NCBI RefSeq assembly: GCF_030219325.1
Contig: NZ_CP126625.1
Location: forward strand, 2,530,857-2,594,856
Direction of reading: 5' to 3'
Length of the DNA stretch: 64,000 bases
From: Geothrix sp.
GTDB taxonomy: Bacteria; Acidobacteriota; Holophagae; Holophagales; Holophagaceae
Positions 24,433-34,089 of the stretch are shown here, piece by piece. Position numbers and translations under genes: made by a program. Positions within the stretch are counted from its first letter, which is position 1; each line of letters starts with the position of its first letter. The notes beneath the pieces were generated by a model, which ran no database searches, was not told where the DNA came from, and saw only the letters and a program-made list of their open reading frames with translations.

Positions 24433-26072
24433 TATTCATTCGCCAGATCCCCGGCCCGCACCTGCTTTTCGAAGGGCTGGAACACCGGCGCGCCGGCGGT
24501 CTGGGCGATCCACTCGGCCACGCGGGTGCCATCCACGGCGGCGGAGGTGATGCCGCCCGCGAAACCCGCGCCCTCGCCGCAGGGATAGAGGCCCGGGTGC
24601 GACACGGACTGTCCGTCCTCGCCCCGCAGCAGCTGGATGGGGCTGCTGGTGCGGCTTTCGATGGCCAGCAGGATGGCCTCGCGGCTGGCGAAGCCGTGGA
24701 TCTTCTTGTCGAAGGTGGGCAGCGCGCCCGCCAGCTGCTCCCGCACGAAGTCCGGCAGGCAGGTCTGCAGGTCCGCCGCCACGGCGAAGGGACGGAAGCT
24801 GGTGCGAGGCAGTTTCCCCGTGGCGCGGCCCCTGAGGAAGTCCTGCACGGCCATGGCGGGCGCGCCGTAGGTCTCACCGGCGGCGCGGAAGGCGGCCTGT
24901 TCCCACTTGCGCTGGAAGTACATGCCCCCCAGCAGGTGGTCGCTGCCGAAATCCGCCGTGTTCACCTTGGCCACCAGGCCCGAGTTCGCAAAGCCCGAAT
25001 CGCGTTTCTCGTTGCTCATGCCGTTCACCACCACGCCGCCGGCCTCGCTGCTGCACTGGATCACTTCGCCGCCGGGGCACATGCAGAAGCTGTAGGCGGC
25101 GCGGTTCAGGCCGAAGTTGCAGACCAGCTTGTAGTCCGCGGCGGGCAGCGAGGGGTGGCCTGTGCTGGGCCCGTACTGGGAGCGGTCGATGAGGTCCTGG
25201 GGGTGCTCCACCCGCACGCCCATGGCGAAGGGCTTCTGGCGCATGGCCACGCCGTGCCGGTGCAGCATCTCGAAGGTGTCCCGGGCGCTGTGGCCCGGCG
25301 CCAGCACCAGGGCTTCGCAGGGCAGCTCCTCGCCGCTGGCCAGCACGGCCGCGCGGACGCGCCCCTGCTCGTCGAAGCGCACATCCGCCAGCCGGGCATG
25401 GAAGCGGTACTGGGCGCCCCGGGCTTCGGCCGACCTGCGGATCAGCACCGCGCAGCGGCGGATGACATCCGTGCCCACGTGGGGCTTGGCGAGGTAGAGA
25501 ATGCGTGGATTGGCGCCGAAGCGCACGAAGGCGTCCAGCACGTACCGCGTGGCGGGGTGCCCGATGCGCGTGGTGAGCTTGCCATCGCTGAAGGTGCCGG
25601 CGCCGCCTTCGCCGAACTGGGCGTTGGCCTCGGGATCCAGCACCGCGTCCTTCCACAACCCGGCGATGGCCTTCACCCGCTCGCCCATGGCGGGACCCCG
25701 CTCCAGCACGATGGGCTCGAGGCCGTAGTCCAGCAGGCGCAGCGCGCAGAAGGTGCCGGCGGGACCGCTGCCCACCACGACGACCCTCGGACGGCGCGGT
25801 AGCTGCGCCACCGCGTAGGGCGCCGGGACCGGCGCCAGGTCCAGCTTCAGGCCACCGGGCAGCGGGCCCAGCTCAAGGAGGCGGTCCGACTCGAAGCTGA
25901 GGGCCGTGAGGAAACGGATGGCCCCCTTGTGGCGGGCGTCCAGGCTGCGGCGCTCCAGGGTCACGGCGCGGTAGTCCTTGGGCGATCCACCCAGGGTGTG
26001 GGCCAACGGAACCGCCAGGTCCAGCGCCTCCTCGCCCAGGTTCAACGGCAGGTTGGAGAGCAGGTAGCGCAT
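24429..26072 (-). CDS. FAD-dependent dehydrogenase (COG2509 family)
   Basis: A 547-residue flavoprotein. A ferredoxin-like N-terminal domain (about 1-80) precedes a Rossmann FAD site (VVVVGSGPAGTFCALRLLDYG, about 96-116). FGEGGAGTFSDGKLTTR, PHVGTD, LAPGHSARDTF and the terminal GEGAGFAGGITSAAVDG motif are all hallmarks of COG2509, an uncharacterised oxidoreductase family. The substrate is unknown. It is probably soluble and cytoplasmic. It is convergent with the membrane protein gene and transcribed after the FKBP gene with a 71-bp gap. Confidence 0.9.
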   Translation of the reverse strand: MRYLLSNLPLNLGEEALDLAVPLAHTLGGSPKDYRAVTLERRSLDARHKGAIRFLTALSFESDRLLELGPLPGGLKLDLAPVPAPYAVAQLPRRPRVVVVGSGPAGTFCALRLLDYGLEPIVLERGPAMGERVKAIAGLWKDAVLDPEANAQFGEGGAGTFSDGKLTTRIGHPATRYVLDAFVRFGANPRILYLAKPHVGTDVIRRCAVLIRRSAEARGAQYRFHARLADVRFDEQGRVRAAVLASGEELPCEALVLAPGHSARDTFEMLHRHGVAMRQKPFAMGVRVEHPQDLIDRSQYGPSTGHPSLPAADYKLVCNFGLNRAAYSFCMCPGGEVIQCSSEAGGVVVNGMSNEKRDSGFANSGLVAKVNTADFGSDHLLGGMYFQRKWEQAAFRAAGETYGAPAMAVQDFLRGRATGKLPRTSFRPFAVAADLQTCLPDFVREQLAGALPTFDKKIHGFASREAILLAIESRTSSPIQLLRGEDGQSVSHPGLYPCGEGAGFAGGITSAAVDGTRVAEWIAQTAGAPVFQPFEKQVRAGDLANEY

Positions 26073-26143
26073 GGTCGCCTCGGCGGGTGGAGTCCACGGG
26101 ACTCAAAGCCAGAGGACAGCTTAGCTCTCCAATGGGCCCGGAT

Positions 26144-26923
26144 CTAGTTGTGGAAGCCCACCAGTTCCACATCGAACACCAGCATGCCGGCGGGCATGCC
26201 GGCCTGGCCACGGTAGGCCCGCTTTTCGGGGATCCAGAACCGGCGCCGCTCGCCCGCGACCATGAGCTGCAGGCCTTCGACCCAGCCTTCGATGGTGTCC
26301 TTCAGCTGCAGCGATACCGAGGCGCCCTTGGGAATCGAGGTGTCGAAGAGCTTCCCATCCGTGGTCCAGCCAGTGTAGTGCACCGACACCCAGCTGGCGC
26401 GGGTCGGGTGGGCCTGGCCCGTGCCGGGCCTGAGGATCTTGAAGGCCACGCCGGAGCGGAGCACCTGCGCATCCGGACCAGGCGCCGCCACGTCCGCCGG
26501 GGCCTGGCTGGGAGGAGGGAGGATTTCCAGCAGTTCCAGATCCATGACCACGGCGCCGGCGGGCCTGCCCTTGGCACCGGCGAAGGCCAGGGGCTCGGGG
26601 ATCCAGAGCTGGCGCCGCTCGCCGATGGTCATGGTGGTCAGGCTCTCCCGCATGCCCGGCATGATCCGCTCCATGCTGAGGCAGAGCGCTTCACCGTCGG
26701 CGCGGGTGTCCGCGAAGGTCTTCCCTTCGGCATCCCGTCCGGTGAAGTGCACCCGCACGAAATCCTTCAGGCCAGGGCGGGAGCCCTCGCGTCCGGCGTG
26801 GATCACCTGGTAGGCCAGCCCGCTTGGGGTCCGGGTGGCGTCCGCCGGGGGCACCCCCTGGTCGGCGGGGGCGGCCTGGATCATCAGGGCGGCGGGCAGG
26901 CAAAGCAGTGGGAGCAGGCGCAT
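26144..26923 (-). CDS. Secreted peptidyl-prolyl isomerase with two FKBP domains
   Basis: A 259-residue periplasmic protein. The signal peptide is MRLLPLLCLPAALMIQAAPA; the start at 26923 is chosen because it gives this signal directly. Two FKBP folds follow (about 35-135 and 150-259). The second has the usual VSVHYTGWTTDGKLFDTS and MPAGMLVFDVELVG segments. The first is more divergent: its substrate pocket lacks the typical aromatic set, and GMRESLTTMTIGERR replaces the GW-E-G-L segment. It probably assists folding of exported proteins; the first domain may only bind. Confidence 0.88.
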   Translation of the reverse strand: MRLLPLLCLPAALMIQAAPADQGVPPADATRTPSGLAYQVIHAGREGSRPGLKDFVRVHFTGRDAEGKTFADTRADGEALCLSMERIMPGMRESLTTMTIGERRQLWIPEPLAFAGAKGRPAGAVVMDLELLEILPPPSQAPADVAAPGPDAQVLRSGVAFKILRPGTGQAHPTRASWVSVHYTGWTTDGKLFDTSIPKGASVSLQLKDTIEGWVEGLQLMVAGERRRFWIPEKRAYRGQAGMPAGMLVFDVELVGFHN

Positions 26924-27044
26924 GGTGGGGTTCCCGGGGTTGGGCGGTGGCCAAACGCCCATTTTCCCCAGGCCTGGATGTCATGGCCAGATTCGAGTCC
27001 CGAATCCCAGCGGACAGCCCTGAAAGAAAGCCCGGGATGATTTA

Positions 27045-27066
27045 TGTCTAGATGTATACTTAGACA
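27045..27066. promoter_or_regulatory. Inverted repeat upstream of the epimerase/SRPBCC operon
   Basis: TGTCTA-N10-TAGACA, ending 13 bases before the epimerase ATG. The centre is AT-rich (GATGTATACT). It is a plausible operator for a dimeric regulator; no regulator gene is adjacent. Confidence 0.4.
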
Positions 27067-27079
27067 CGGAGCGACGCCC

Positions 27080-27994
27080 ATGGAACCGAATCTGAAGAGA
27101 GTGGTGGTGGCCGGGGGCACGGGTCTGGTGGGACGCCAGCTGGTCCGGGCCCTGATCGACTTGGGTGTCCGGGTGCAGGTGCTCACCCGGAAACCCCTCA
27201 CCCTCCATGTGCCGGCCGGGGCCTCCGCCCACGGCTGGGACGAGCTGCCCAGCCTGTTGGAGGGCGCCGATGCCGTGATCAACCTGGCGGGCGAAGGCAT
27301 CGCCGACCGGCGCTGGTCCCCCGCCCGCAAGCAGGCCATCCGCCAGAGCCGCCTGGACGCCACCCGTCAGCTCGTCTCCGCCATGAAGGCCTGCGCCCAG
27401 GCCCCCTCGGCCCTGGTGAACGCCTCGGCCATCGGCTACTACATCCCCAAGGGCGCCGTTCCCATCACCGAAACCGGGGCCCCCGGTTCGGGGTTCCTGG
27501 CCGAGGTCTGCCAGGCCTGGGAGGCGGAGGCCCAGGCGGCCACGGCCCTGGGCGTCCGCGTGGCGTGCATCCGCATCGGGGTGGTCCTCGCCGAGGAGGG
27601 TGGCGCGCTTCCGAAGATGGCCATACCCATTCGCTGGTTCCAGGGCTGCAAGCTGGGCGCCGGCACGCAGGGCCTGAGCTGGATCCACGAGGCGGACCTC
27701 GTGGCCATGCTCATCGAGGCGGCCCGCAACCCCACCTGGGAAGGCGCCTTCAACGGCACCGCGCCCGAGCCCCTCAGCAACCTGGCCTTCACGCAGCGTC
27801 TGGCCCAGCGGCTCCACCGGCCCCTGCTGCCCGTGCCCGGCTTCCTCACCACCCTGGCCACGAAGCTGCTCTTGGGCGAGATGGCGGAGGCGCTGCTGCT
27901 CCAGGGTGCCTTCGTGCTGCCCGCCCGCGCCCAGGCCCTGGGCTTCACCTTCCGCTTCCCCACGGCCGAGGCCGCCTTGAAGGATCTGCTGTGA
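27080..27994 (+). CDS. TIGR01777-family NAD-dependent epimerase/SDR
   Basis: A 304-residue extended SDR of the TIGR01777 (YfcH) family. The nucleotide loop GGTGLVGRQLV is at about 11-21, followed by NLAGEGIADRRWSPARKQAI, SAIGYY and the C-terminal DUF1731-type segment (GEMAEALLLQGAFVLPARAQALGF). The substrate is unknown. The start at 27080 follows GGAG eight bases upstream and lies after the dyad. The stop overlaps the start of the SRPBCC gene (GTGA), so both are translated together, a pairing often seen in light- or stress-response clusters of other bacteria. Confidence 0.9.
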   Translation: MEPNLKRVVVAGGTGLVGRQLVRALIDLGVRVQVLTRKPLTLHVPAGASAHGWDELPSLLEGADAVINLAGEGIADRRWSPARKQAIRQSRLDATRQLVSAMKACAQAPSALVNASAIGYYIPKGAVPITETGAPGSGFLAEVCQAWEAEAQAATALGVRVACIRIGVVLAEEGGALPKMAIPIRWFQGCKLGAGTQGLSWIHEADLVAMLIEAARNPTWEGAFNGTAPEPLSNLAFTQRLAQRLHRPLLPVPGFLTTLATKLLLGEMAEALLLQGAFVLPARAQALGFTFRFPTAEAALKDLL

Positions 27995-28473
27995 GAGAAG
28001 AGGTCTTCATCGCCGTCCAGGACCTTCCGACGCCGCGCCGCGAGGTCTTCGCGTTCTTCTCCGATCCCGCCAACCTGGAGGCCCTCACGCCCCCCTGGCT
28101 GAACTTCGAGGTCCTGACGCCAAGGCCGCTGCCCCAAGGCGAAGGTGCCCTGTTCGACTACCGCATCCGGGTGCGCGGCCTTCCCATCCGCTGGCGCACG
28201 CTCATCGAGACCTTCATCCCCGGCGAGCGCTTCGTGGATCGCCAGATTGCCGGGCCCTACGCCATCTGGCACCACACGCACCGCTTCGAGGACCTGCCCG
28301 ATGGCGGCACCCGGATGACCGATCAGGTGCGCTACCGCGTGGGCTGGGGGTTCATCGGCCACCTCGTCACCGCCCTGTGGGTGCGGAAGGATGTGGCCAA
28401 GATCTTCGCCTACCGGAAGCAGGTGCTGGCAGAGCGGTTCAAGCCCGCTCCAGCCCCCCGAACCGCGCCATGA
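27991..28473 (+). CDS. SRPBCC (START-like) family protein
   Basis: A 160-residue single-domain protein of the SRPBCC/ligand-binding fold: REEVFIAVQDLPTPRREVFAFFSDPANLEALTP start, RTLIETFIPGERFVDRQ, IWHHTHRFEDLPDGGTRMTDQV and a long C-terminal helix. Such proteins bind hydrophobic ligands. The start is GTG at 27991 inside the epimerase stop. Its 3' end overlaps the convergent pcrA gene by 35 bases, an unusually long overlap. Confidence 0.88.
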   Translation: MREEVFIAVQDLPTPRREVFAFFSDPANLEALTPPWLNFEVLTPRPLPQGEGALFDYRIRVRGLPIRWRTLIETFIPGERFVDRQIAGPYAIWHHTHRFEDLPDGGTRMTDQVRYRVGWGFIGHLVTALWVRKDVAKIFAYRKQVLAERFKPAPAPRTAP

Positions 28474-30736
28474 TGCGCTTATCACCCCCCTGGTCGAAGC
28501 GCACGGTATAGGTCAGGCCATCGCCACGCCCCGATGCGGCGAGGATGGTGCCGGCGCCAAACCGGGCGCTCCTCACGCGGGTACCGGCCGGGAAGGCGCT
28601 GGGGTCTTCCTTCTCGGCAGGCTCGGGGCGCATGCCGCCGTCGGAGTCGCCGGGAGGAACCGGCGCCTCCTTCACCCGATCGAAGAAGCTGCGGATCCGC
28701 TGCAGCTCGGTGGCCACGGAGGCCCCACCGGCGCCCCGGCTGAAGGAGCTGCCGGGCCGCACGCCCTCGCCAGCCTGGTAGAGCTCGGTGCCCCAGCGGA
28801 TGGGCGCCGTCAGGGCCGCAGCCGGGAGCTCGCGGAGGAAGCGGCTGGGCATGGACAGCATCTCCGTGCCCATGATGCGGCGGCGGCGGGCGGCACTGAG
28901 CGTGAGGCGCCGCTGGGCGCGGGTGATGGCCACGTAGAACAGGCGGCGCTCCTCCTCCAGGCCCTCCGGTGTCTCCCGGGCGTTGCGGTTGGGGAAGACG
29001 TCCTCCTCCATGCCGATCACGAAGACATAGGGGAACTCCAGGCCCTTGGCGCAGTGGATGGTCATGAGGCTGAGCTGGGCGGCCTCCTCGATCTGGTCGG
29101 TATCCGCGGCGAGGGTGATCCGGTCCAGGAACTCCGACAGGCGGAGGCCCAGCGACTCGGATTCGGCGGCGGCGCTGAGGAACTCCTCCAGGTTGCGGAT
29201 GCGCCCCTCGGCCTCCAGCGTGGCCTCATCCTCGAGGCTCTGGAGGTAGCCGCTCTCCTGGAGCACCCACTTCACCAGGCCGGCGAGCCCCTGCGCCTCG
29301 CGCTCCGTTCCGGCGCGGTGGAACAGGTCCAGGAACTTGCCCAGCTCCCGCTGGGCGCGGCCCTTGAGCTCGCCAGCGCGCAGCAGCACGGCCAATCCTT
29401 CGAGGGGCGTCCCGCCCTCGGGGATGGCGCCCTCGATCTTGCCGAGGGTGGTGGGACCCACGCCCCGGCTGGGCGCGTTCACGCACCGGCGGAAGCTCAC
29501 CAGGTCGAAGGGGTTCGAGATGAGCCGCAGGTACGAGATGAGGTCCTTCACCTCCTGGCGCTCGTAGAACTTCACGCCGCCCACCAGGCGGTAGGCCAGG
29601 TTCTGGGCGCGCAGCGCCTCTTCCATCTGCCGGGACTGCCAGTTGGCGCGGTAGAGCACGGCGACCTTGGCCTCGTGGTCCAGGTAGCGCAGCTCCTGGA
29701 TGCGCTGCACCACCCACTCGGACTCCAGCCGCCCTTCGTCCGAGAGCTTGAACTGGATGGACTCGCCCTCGCCCAGGTCCGTGACGAGCGCGCCCTTGCC
29801 CTCCACGCGCTGGGCGTTGTTGGCAATCACCTCGGAGGCCGCGTCCAGGATCTTCTTCGTGGAGCGGTAGTTCTGCAGCAGCTCGATGCGCACGGCCTCG
29901 GGGAAGTCCTGCTGGAAGTCCAGGATGTTGCGGATGTCTGCGCCACGCCAGCCATAGATCGACTGGTCCTCATCACCGACCACGCACAGGTTGTGGTGCC
30001 GTCGCGCCAGGTGCTGCACCAGCAGGTACTGGGCGCGGTTGGTGTCCTGGTACTCGTCCACCAGGATGAACTTGAAGCGCTCGCCATAGACCGACTGCAT
30101 CACCGGATCGCGGAAGAGGCGCTCGGTCCAGAGCAGCAGGTCGTCGAAGTCGCAGGCCCGGTGGTTCTTCAGGCCCTTCTGGTAGAGGTCGTAGGCATCC
30201 AGCACCTTGCGGGTCCACGGATCCAGGGCCTCCTCCCGGGCCTCTTCCGGCAGCAGGCAGCGGTTCTTGAAGTCGCTGATGATCTCGAGGACCTTCTTGG
30301 GGTGGAACTGCTTCTCCGGCAGCTTCAGCTCGGCCAGCACCTGCTTGACGAGGCTCTTCTGGTCGGCGGGGTCGAAGATGACGAAGTCGCGGCCCACGGG
30401 CGTCCGCTCCCCCTCGCGGCGCAGGATGCGCGTGCAGAAGCTGTGGAAGGTGCTCACCCACAACTGGGCGGCGGGCACGGACACCAGCCGCTGCACCCGC
30501 TCCCGCATCTCCTCGGCGGCCTTGTTCGTGAAGGTCATGGCGAGGATCGAGCCGGGGTGCACGCCCTCCTCCTCGACGAGCCAGGCGATGCGCCGGGTGA
30601 TCACCGTGGTCTTGCCAGAGCCCGCCCCGGCGAGGATCAGGAGGGGGCCATGGGCATGGCGCACCGCCTCCCGTTGGGGGGCGTTCAGATTTCGCAGGAG
30701 GGGATGGTCGATCGGTTCGGAGGCGGGGCCGGGCAT
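28439..30736 (-). CDS. pcrA: ATP-dependent DNA helicase UvrD/PcrA
   Basis: A 765-residue superfamily 1A 3'-5' helicase. Motifs in order: LNAPQREAV (Q), GAGSGKTT (I, 37-44), TFTNKAAEEM (Ia), FILVDEYQDTN (II), VVGDEDQSIYGWRGA (III), LLQNYRST (IV), MTIHCAKGLEF (V) and YVAITRAQRRL (VI). A C-terminal Tudor-like tail (PAGTRVRSARFGAGTILA) like the RNA-polymerase-binding domain of PcrA is present. It unwinds DNA in repair and clears conflicts with transcription. It overlaps the SRPBCC gene tail-to-tail. Confidence 0.96.
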   Translation of the reverse strand: MPGPASEPIDHPLLRNLNAPQREAVRHAHGPLLILAGAGSGKTTVITRRIAWLVEEEGVHPGSILAMTFTNKAAEEMRERVQRLVSVPAAQLWVSTFHSFCTRILRREGERTPVGRDFVIFDPADQKSLVKQVLAELKLPEKQFHPKKVLEIISDFKNRCLLPEEAREEALDPWTRKVLDAYDLYQKGLKNHRACDFDDLLLWTERLFRDPVMQSVYGERFKFILVDEYQDTNRAQYLLVQHLARRHHNLCVVGDEDQSIYGWRGADIRNILDFQQDFPEAVRIELLQNYRSTKKILDAASEVIANNAQRVEGKGALVTDLGEGESIQFKLSDEGRLESEWVVQRIQELRYLDHEAKVAVLYRANWQSRQMEEALRAQNLAYRLVGGVKFYERQEVKDLISYLRLISNPFDLVSFRRCVNAPSRGVGPTTLGKIEGAIPEGGTPLEGLAVLLRAGELKGRAQRELGKFLDLFHRAGTEREAQGLAGLVKWVLQESGYLQSLEDEATLEAEGRIRNLEEFLSAAAESESLGLRLSEFLDRITLAADTDQIEEAAQLSLMTIHCAKGLEFPYVFVIGMEEDVFPNRNARETPEGLEEERRLFYVAITRAQRRLTLSAARRRRIMGTEMLSMPSRFLRELPAAALTAPIRWGTELYQAGEGVRPGSSFSRGAGGASVATELQRIRSFFDRVKEAPVPPGDSDGGMRPEPAEKEDPSAFPAGTRVRSARFGAGTILAASGRGDGLTYTVRFDQGGDKRIMARFGGLERA

Positions 30737-30762
30737 TGCTCCATGCTACTTGGTGGCTCGCC

Positions 30763-31125
30763 TCATGGCGTGATGACCTTGTCCCGCTCCGCCTTGCGGA
30801 GCACTTCCCGGACGAGGAGCAGCGCCTCGGCTTCGGCGATCCGCTTCTTGAAGGGTGGCATCACCACCCCGAAGAAGATGCCCTTCCGGATCGTCTTCGC
30901 CATCATGGCGTCGCTTTCCCTGGCCATTTTCTGCTTGTCCGTGAAGTCCATGCCAGGCAGGCGCTTCCCCTCCGGGCTCCGGGCCGACCCGTCGGCTCCG
31001 TGGCATTTCACGCAGTTGTAGGCGTAGAAGGCCTTCAGCTCCCTGCCGGACCTGACCGGTGCCTCGGCCCGCAACCCCAGGTGCGGCGGCATGGCCAGAT
31101 ACAGGATCAGGATGGTCCGCCGCAT
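30763..31125 (-). CDS. Small periplasmic cytochrome c (monohaem)
   Basis: A 120-residue secreted class I-like cytochrome c. The signal is MRRTILILYLAMPPHLGLRA; the haem motif is NCVKCHG. A downstream VVMPPFKKRI supplies Met as likely second ligand. The start at 31125 has GAGGTG four bases upstream. It lies 63 bp after a second small cytochrome gene on the same strand, so the two probably form an operon for periplasmic electron transfer. Confidence 0.88.
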   Translation of the reverse strand: MRRTILILYLAMPPHLGLRAEAPVRSGRELKAFYAYNCVKCHGADGSARSPEGKRLPGMDFTDKQKMARESDAMMAKTIRKGIFFGVVMPPFKKRIAEAEALLLVREVLRKAERDKVITP

Positions 31126-31188
31126 GGTCACCTCAATTGTGCGCTGAACCATCCACTATGGGGCCGATCCCGCGACGGGGAACCGGAA

Positions 31189-31518
31189 TCAAGAGCGCTT
31201 TCTCGCCGCCAGGGGCCGGATGATCTCCGCCACCAGGCGGCGCCCCTCGGCTTCGGACAGTTGCCGCCGGAAGCCCGGCATGGCGCCGCGCCCCTTGAGG
31301 ATGGACGCCACGAGGCCCGCCTCCTCCTGCTTGGCCAGCCAGCGGGGGTCCGCCAGATTGCGTCCGCCCAGCCGGGCGCCGGTCACGCCCCGGCCCGTCC
31401 CCTCCGGGCCGTGGCAGACCGCACAGCGCTCCTGGAAGAAGGCCTTCAGGTCCCGGACCTCCGCGGTCAGGGGCAGCGTGGAGAACGCCAGCAGCAGCAC
31501 GGCGGCACGGGAAATCAT
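31189..31518 (-). CDS. Small periplasmic cytochrome c (monohaem)
   Basis: A 109-residue secreted cytochrome c related to its downstream neighbour. The signal peptide is MISRAAVLLLAFSTLPLTA, the haem site is RCAVCHG, and GAMPGFRRQLSEAE carries the likely Met ligand, followed by a final helix. No oxidase or reductase partner is adjacent. It is convergent-free: the upstream region leads into the divergent tRNA-Leu. Confidence 0.88.
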   Translation of the reverse strand: MISRAAVLLLAFSTLPLTAEVRDLKAFFQERCAVCHGPEGTGRGVTGARLGGRNLADPRWLAKQEEAGLVASILKGRGAMPGFRRQLSEAEGRRLVAEIIRPLAARKRS

Positions 31519-31565
31519 GGGTCGAACCTACCATGTCCCGCGGTCTCTCGTTAGGCTGGACCCAC

Positions 31566-31651
31566 GCGCCCGTGGCGGAATGGCAGACGCCGCGGACTTA
31601 AAATCCGCTGCCCGCAAGGGCGTGCCGGTTCGAGTCCGGCCGGGCGCACCA
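31566..31651 (+). tRNA. tRNA-Leu (anticodon UAA)
   Basis: 86 bases with encoded CCA. The acceptor GCGCCCG/CGGGCGC is perfect; anticodon stem-loop GCGGA-CTTAAAA-TCCGC; long variable arm TGCCCGCAAGGGCG; T arm GCCGGTTCGAGTCCGGC. It is convergent with the chemoreceptor gene, 22 bp apart. Confidence 0.96.
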
Positions 31652-31672
31652 GGGCCAATATCGGGGGGACGG

Positions 31673-33694
31673 CTATGTTTTGAACCGCCCCATGAGGTCC
31701 GCCAGGCCTTCGGCGGTGCGCGAGAGCTGCTCGGTGGTCGCGGCGTTGCTGTCCACTGTTCCCGACAGCTGCACGCTGGCGCTGGCGTTCTGGACGGCCT
31801 GCTGGGCCCCGAGCTCCACCTGCTTGGCGACCTCTTCGCTGGCCTTGGCCTGCTCACCCGAGGCGGCCTCGATCTGGGTGGACATGGCGGCCACCTCGGA
31901 GATGTGGTCGCGGATGGTCTCCAGGGCCTGGACCGCATCCTGGACCGTGGCCTTGCCCTGCGTCACCGCCCGATTGCTGCCTTCGATGAGCTGGGCGATC
32001 TCCCGGGCGGAGGCGTCGCTGCGTTCGGCCAGCTTCCGCACTTCCTCGGCGACCACTGCGAAGCCCTTGCCCAGTGAGCCTGCCGTGGCGGCCTCGATGG
32101 CGGCGTTCAGGGAGAGCAGGTTCGTCTGCCGGGCGATGTCCTGGATCACCTGGACGGCCTCGACCATCTGCCCCGTGGCCTCCTCCACGCGGTCCATGGC
32201 CTTGATGGCGGCCTGGCCCGATGCGTTGGCGTCCTGGGCCGTCCTGGAGGCCTCCATGGCGCGGTGGTGGCTGGTCTGGACGTGGTCGGCCACTTCCCGG
32301 ACCGAGGCGGACAGCTCGGTGATGGCAGAGGCCATGCGGTCCGTGGAGGTGCGCTGGGAATCGGCGTTGCGGGCCAGCTCCCGGCTGGTGCTGGCGATCT
32401 CGTGGGTCGCCGTGGCGATCTCGCTGCTGTTCTGCTGGACCCGCATGGCGTCGAAGCGGATGCGGTTGATGGTGGTCTTCAGGTAGGCCTGCATCCCGCG
32501 CAGCGTGGCCATGAGGCTGGTCCGGTCGCCGGGCCGCGTGGGGATGTCCATGCGGAGGTTGCCTTCGGCCAGGGCCCTGGCCAGCTCGAGGGCGACCTTG
32601 GGATCCCCCCCCAGCTGATGGTCCAGCACCTGCACCAGCTTGCCGAACACCAGCAGTCCTGCGGTGACTCCGATGACCGTGCCGACCCCCAGGACCCAGA
32701 GGCTGAGACCCGCCCGGCTGGAGATGGTGCTCAGCCGCGACTCCACATCCTTGACTTCCCCATCCCGCAACTTCGCCATGTGATCGGTGAGCTTGTCAGA
32801 CGCCTTGTCAAAGGCCTCCATGACCCGGTTGCCCTCGGCCAGGCCCTGGTTCTGGTAGGCGGCGACCATGGTCTTGCCCGTGTCGTGGAGGGCATCGAAG
32901 TCCCGGTTGAGCTCGTCCAGCTCCTTCAGGTTGGTCACGTCCCTCACGGCGATCTTCCGGAAGGCCTGCTCGGCCTTGTGGAAGGCCCCGGCGGCCTTGG
33001 CGGCCTCCTGCATGGATTCGGCCCGCCTGGTGAGGGCTGCGTCGGTGAGGGCCTGCTGGATCTGCACGGTCTGGAGGGCCATCTCCTCGGCCAGCAGCGT
33101 CGTCGGAAGGTATTCCGCCTTGACTGAGGCGGCCTCGACCTGGGTCGTGGTGAAAGCGAAGAAGCTGATGGCGGCCATGACGAAGAAGACGGCCAGAACG
33201 GAGGCGGCCGCCGCCCACACGCGGTTGCGGAAGCCCATGTCGGGGAAGGGGATCCAGACCTTCCGCTCGGGGTCCTCCATGGGCTGGCCGGCGTTGGCCC
33301 TGGCGTACATGCGCTCGGCGTCGGCGATCTGGCTGGCCGTCGGCTTGCTGCGGATGGAGACGTACCCGACGGTCTGGCCGTTCTCCACGATGGGCGTCAC
33401 GTTGGCGTCCACCCAGTAGAAGTCCCCGCTCTTGCAGCGGTTCTTGACCAGGCCCTGCCAGGGCTTCCCCGCCTTGATGGTGCGCCACAGATCCTCGAAG
33501 GCCGCCGGGGGCATGTCGGGATGGCGGACGACGTTCTGCGGTTGCCCGATCAGCTCGTCCCGGGTGAACCCGCTGATCCGGATGAACTCCTCGTTCCCGT
33601 AGGTGATCACGCCCCGCAGGTCTGTGGTGGAGACGATGTAGGCGCCTTCTTCCAGGCGGCGTTCCACCTTGGTGACCGGCTGATTGACGCGCAT
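31673..33694 (-). CDS. PAS-domain chemoreceptor (Aer-like)
   Basis: A 673-residue receptor. An N-terminal PAS domain (about 10-115) has the Aer-type [35 protein letters not shown] and [24 protein letters not shown] membrane helix (about 155-180), a four-helix-bundle-like periplasmic region, a second helix (about 340-360), HAMP and the MCP signalling domain with [30 protein letters not shown] follow. The PAS could bind FAD or haem and sense redox. No che genes are near. The start at 33694 has GGGAG six bases upstream; the longer frame adds an arginine-rich leader unlike the family. Confidence 0.93.
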   Translation of the reverse strand: MRVNQPVTKVERRLEEGAYIVSTTDLRGVITYGNEEFIRISGFTRDELIGQPQNVVRHPDMPPAAFEDLWRTIKAGKPWQGLVKNRCKSGDFYWVDANVTPIVENGQTVGYVSIRSKPTASQIADAERMYARANAGQPMEDPERKVWIPFPDMGFRNRVWAAAASVLAVFFVMAAISFFAFTTTQVEAASVKAEYLPTTLLAEEMALQTVQIQQALTDAALTRRAESMQEAAKAAGAFHKAEQAFRKIAVRDVTNLKELDELNRDFDALHDTGKTMVAAYQNQGLAEGNRVMEAFDKASDKLTDHMAKLRDGEVKDVESRLSTISSRAGLSLWVLGVGTVIGVTAGLLVFGKLVQVLDHQLGGDPKVALELARALAEGNLRMDIPTRPGDRTSLMATLRGMQAYLKTTINRIRFDAMRVQQNSSEIATATHEIASTSRELARNADSQRTSTDRMASAITELSASVREVADHVQTSHHRAMEASRTAQDANASGQAAIKAMDRVEEATGQMVEAVQVIQDIARQTNLLSLNAAIEAATAGSLGKGFAVVAEEVRKLAERSDASAREIAQLIEGSNRAVTQGKATVQDAVQALETIRDHISEVAAMSTQIEAASGEQAKASEEVAKQVELGAQQAVQNASASVQLSGTVDSNAATTEQLSRTAEGLADLMGRFKT

Positions 33695-34089
33695 GGGGAC
33701 TCCCGGGCAAGGCCCGATCCCGACGCACGGTCGAGGCCGACGGCCATGGCTCCTGCTTCGGCGTCTGGCGACGAGTCTTGATTTTGGGGGTACCCGGTTA
33801 TCGGCCACACTCAGCCGGGAAAGCGTTTAACCGCGAATGCCGCGAATCGCCCTCCGGGCGCGCGAATGGCGACCAGACTTGCTTCCGCCTCCGCTCACGG
33901 GGCGGATTCGCCGGCTCCTGAAGGTCGGCGGCCCCGCCCCGTGAGCGGCCAGCCACGCTTGCCGTGGCTGGGGGCCAAAGGCCCAGGCTGCCTGTCCCCG
34001 CAGCATTCGCGGCCATCCGCGGCATTCGCGGTTCCAAGTCTTGTCCAGCCAGCTTCAGGCTGAGACTCACCGATAATCGGGTGGGGGTA
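33695..34089. other. Long intergenic region dominated by a dispersed repeat
   Basis: No gene is seen. Most of the 395 bases are the palindromic element at 33829-34035. The rest (33695-33828) would carry the promoter of the PAS chemoreceptor; no clear -35/-10 pair is visible. Confidence 0.6.
33829..34035. repeat. Dispersed palindromic element, copy 1
   Basis: About 207 bases with inverted ends: AACCGCGAATGCCGCGAAT at the left and ATTCGCGGCATTCGCGGTT near the right. Left internal CGCCCTCCGGGCGCGCGAA and the internal GGGGCCAAAGGCCC are shared with copy 2 at 55130-55275. No ORF is inside. The layout resembles a non-autonomous repeat, but no transposase ends are recognised. Confidence 0.75.

Noticed and set aside
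28391-31021. 876-residue plus-strand ORF
   Set aside because: Antisense shadow of pcrA and a cytochrome gene; the helicase motifs are on the minus strand.
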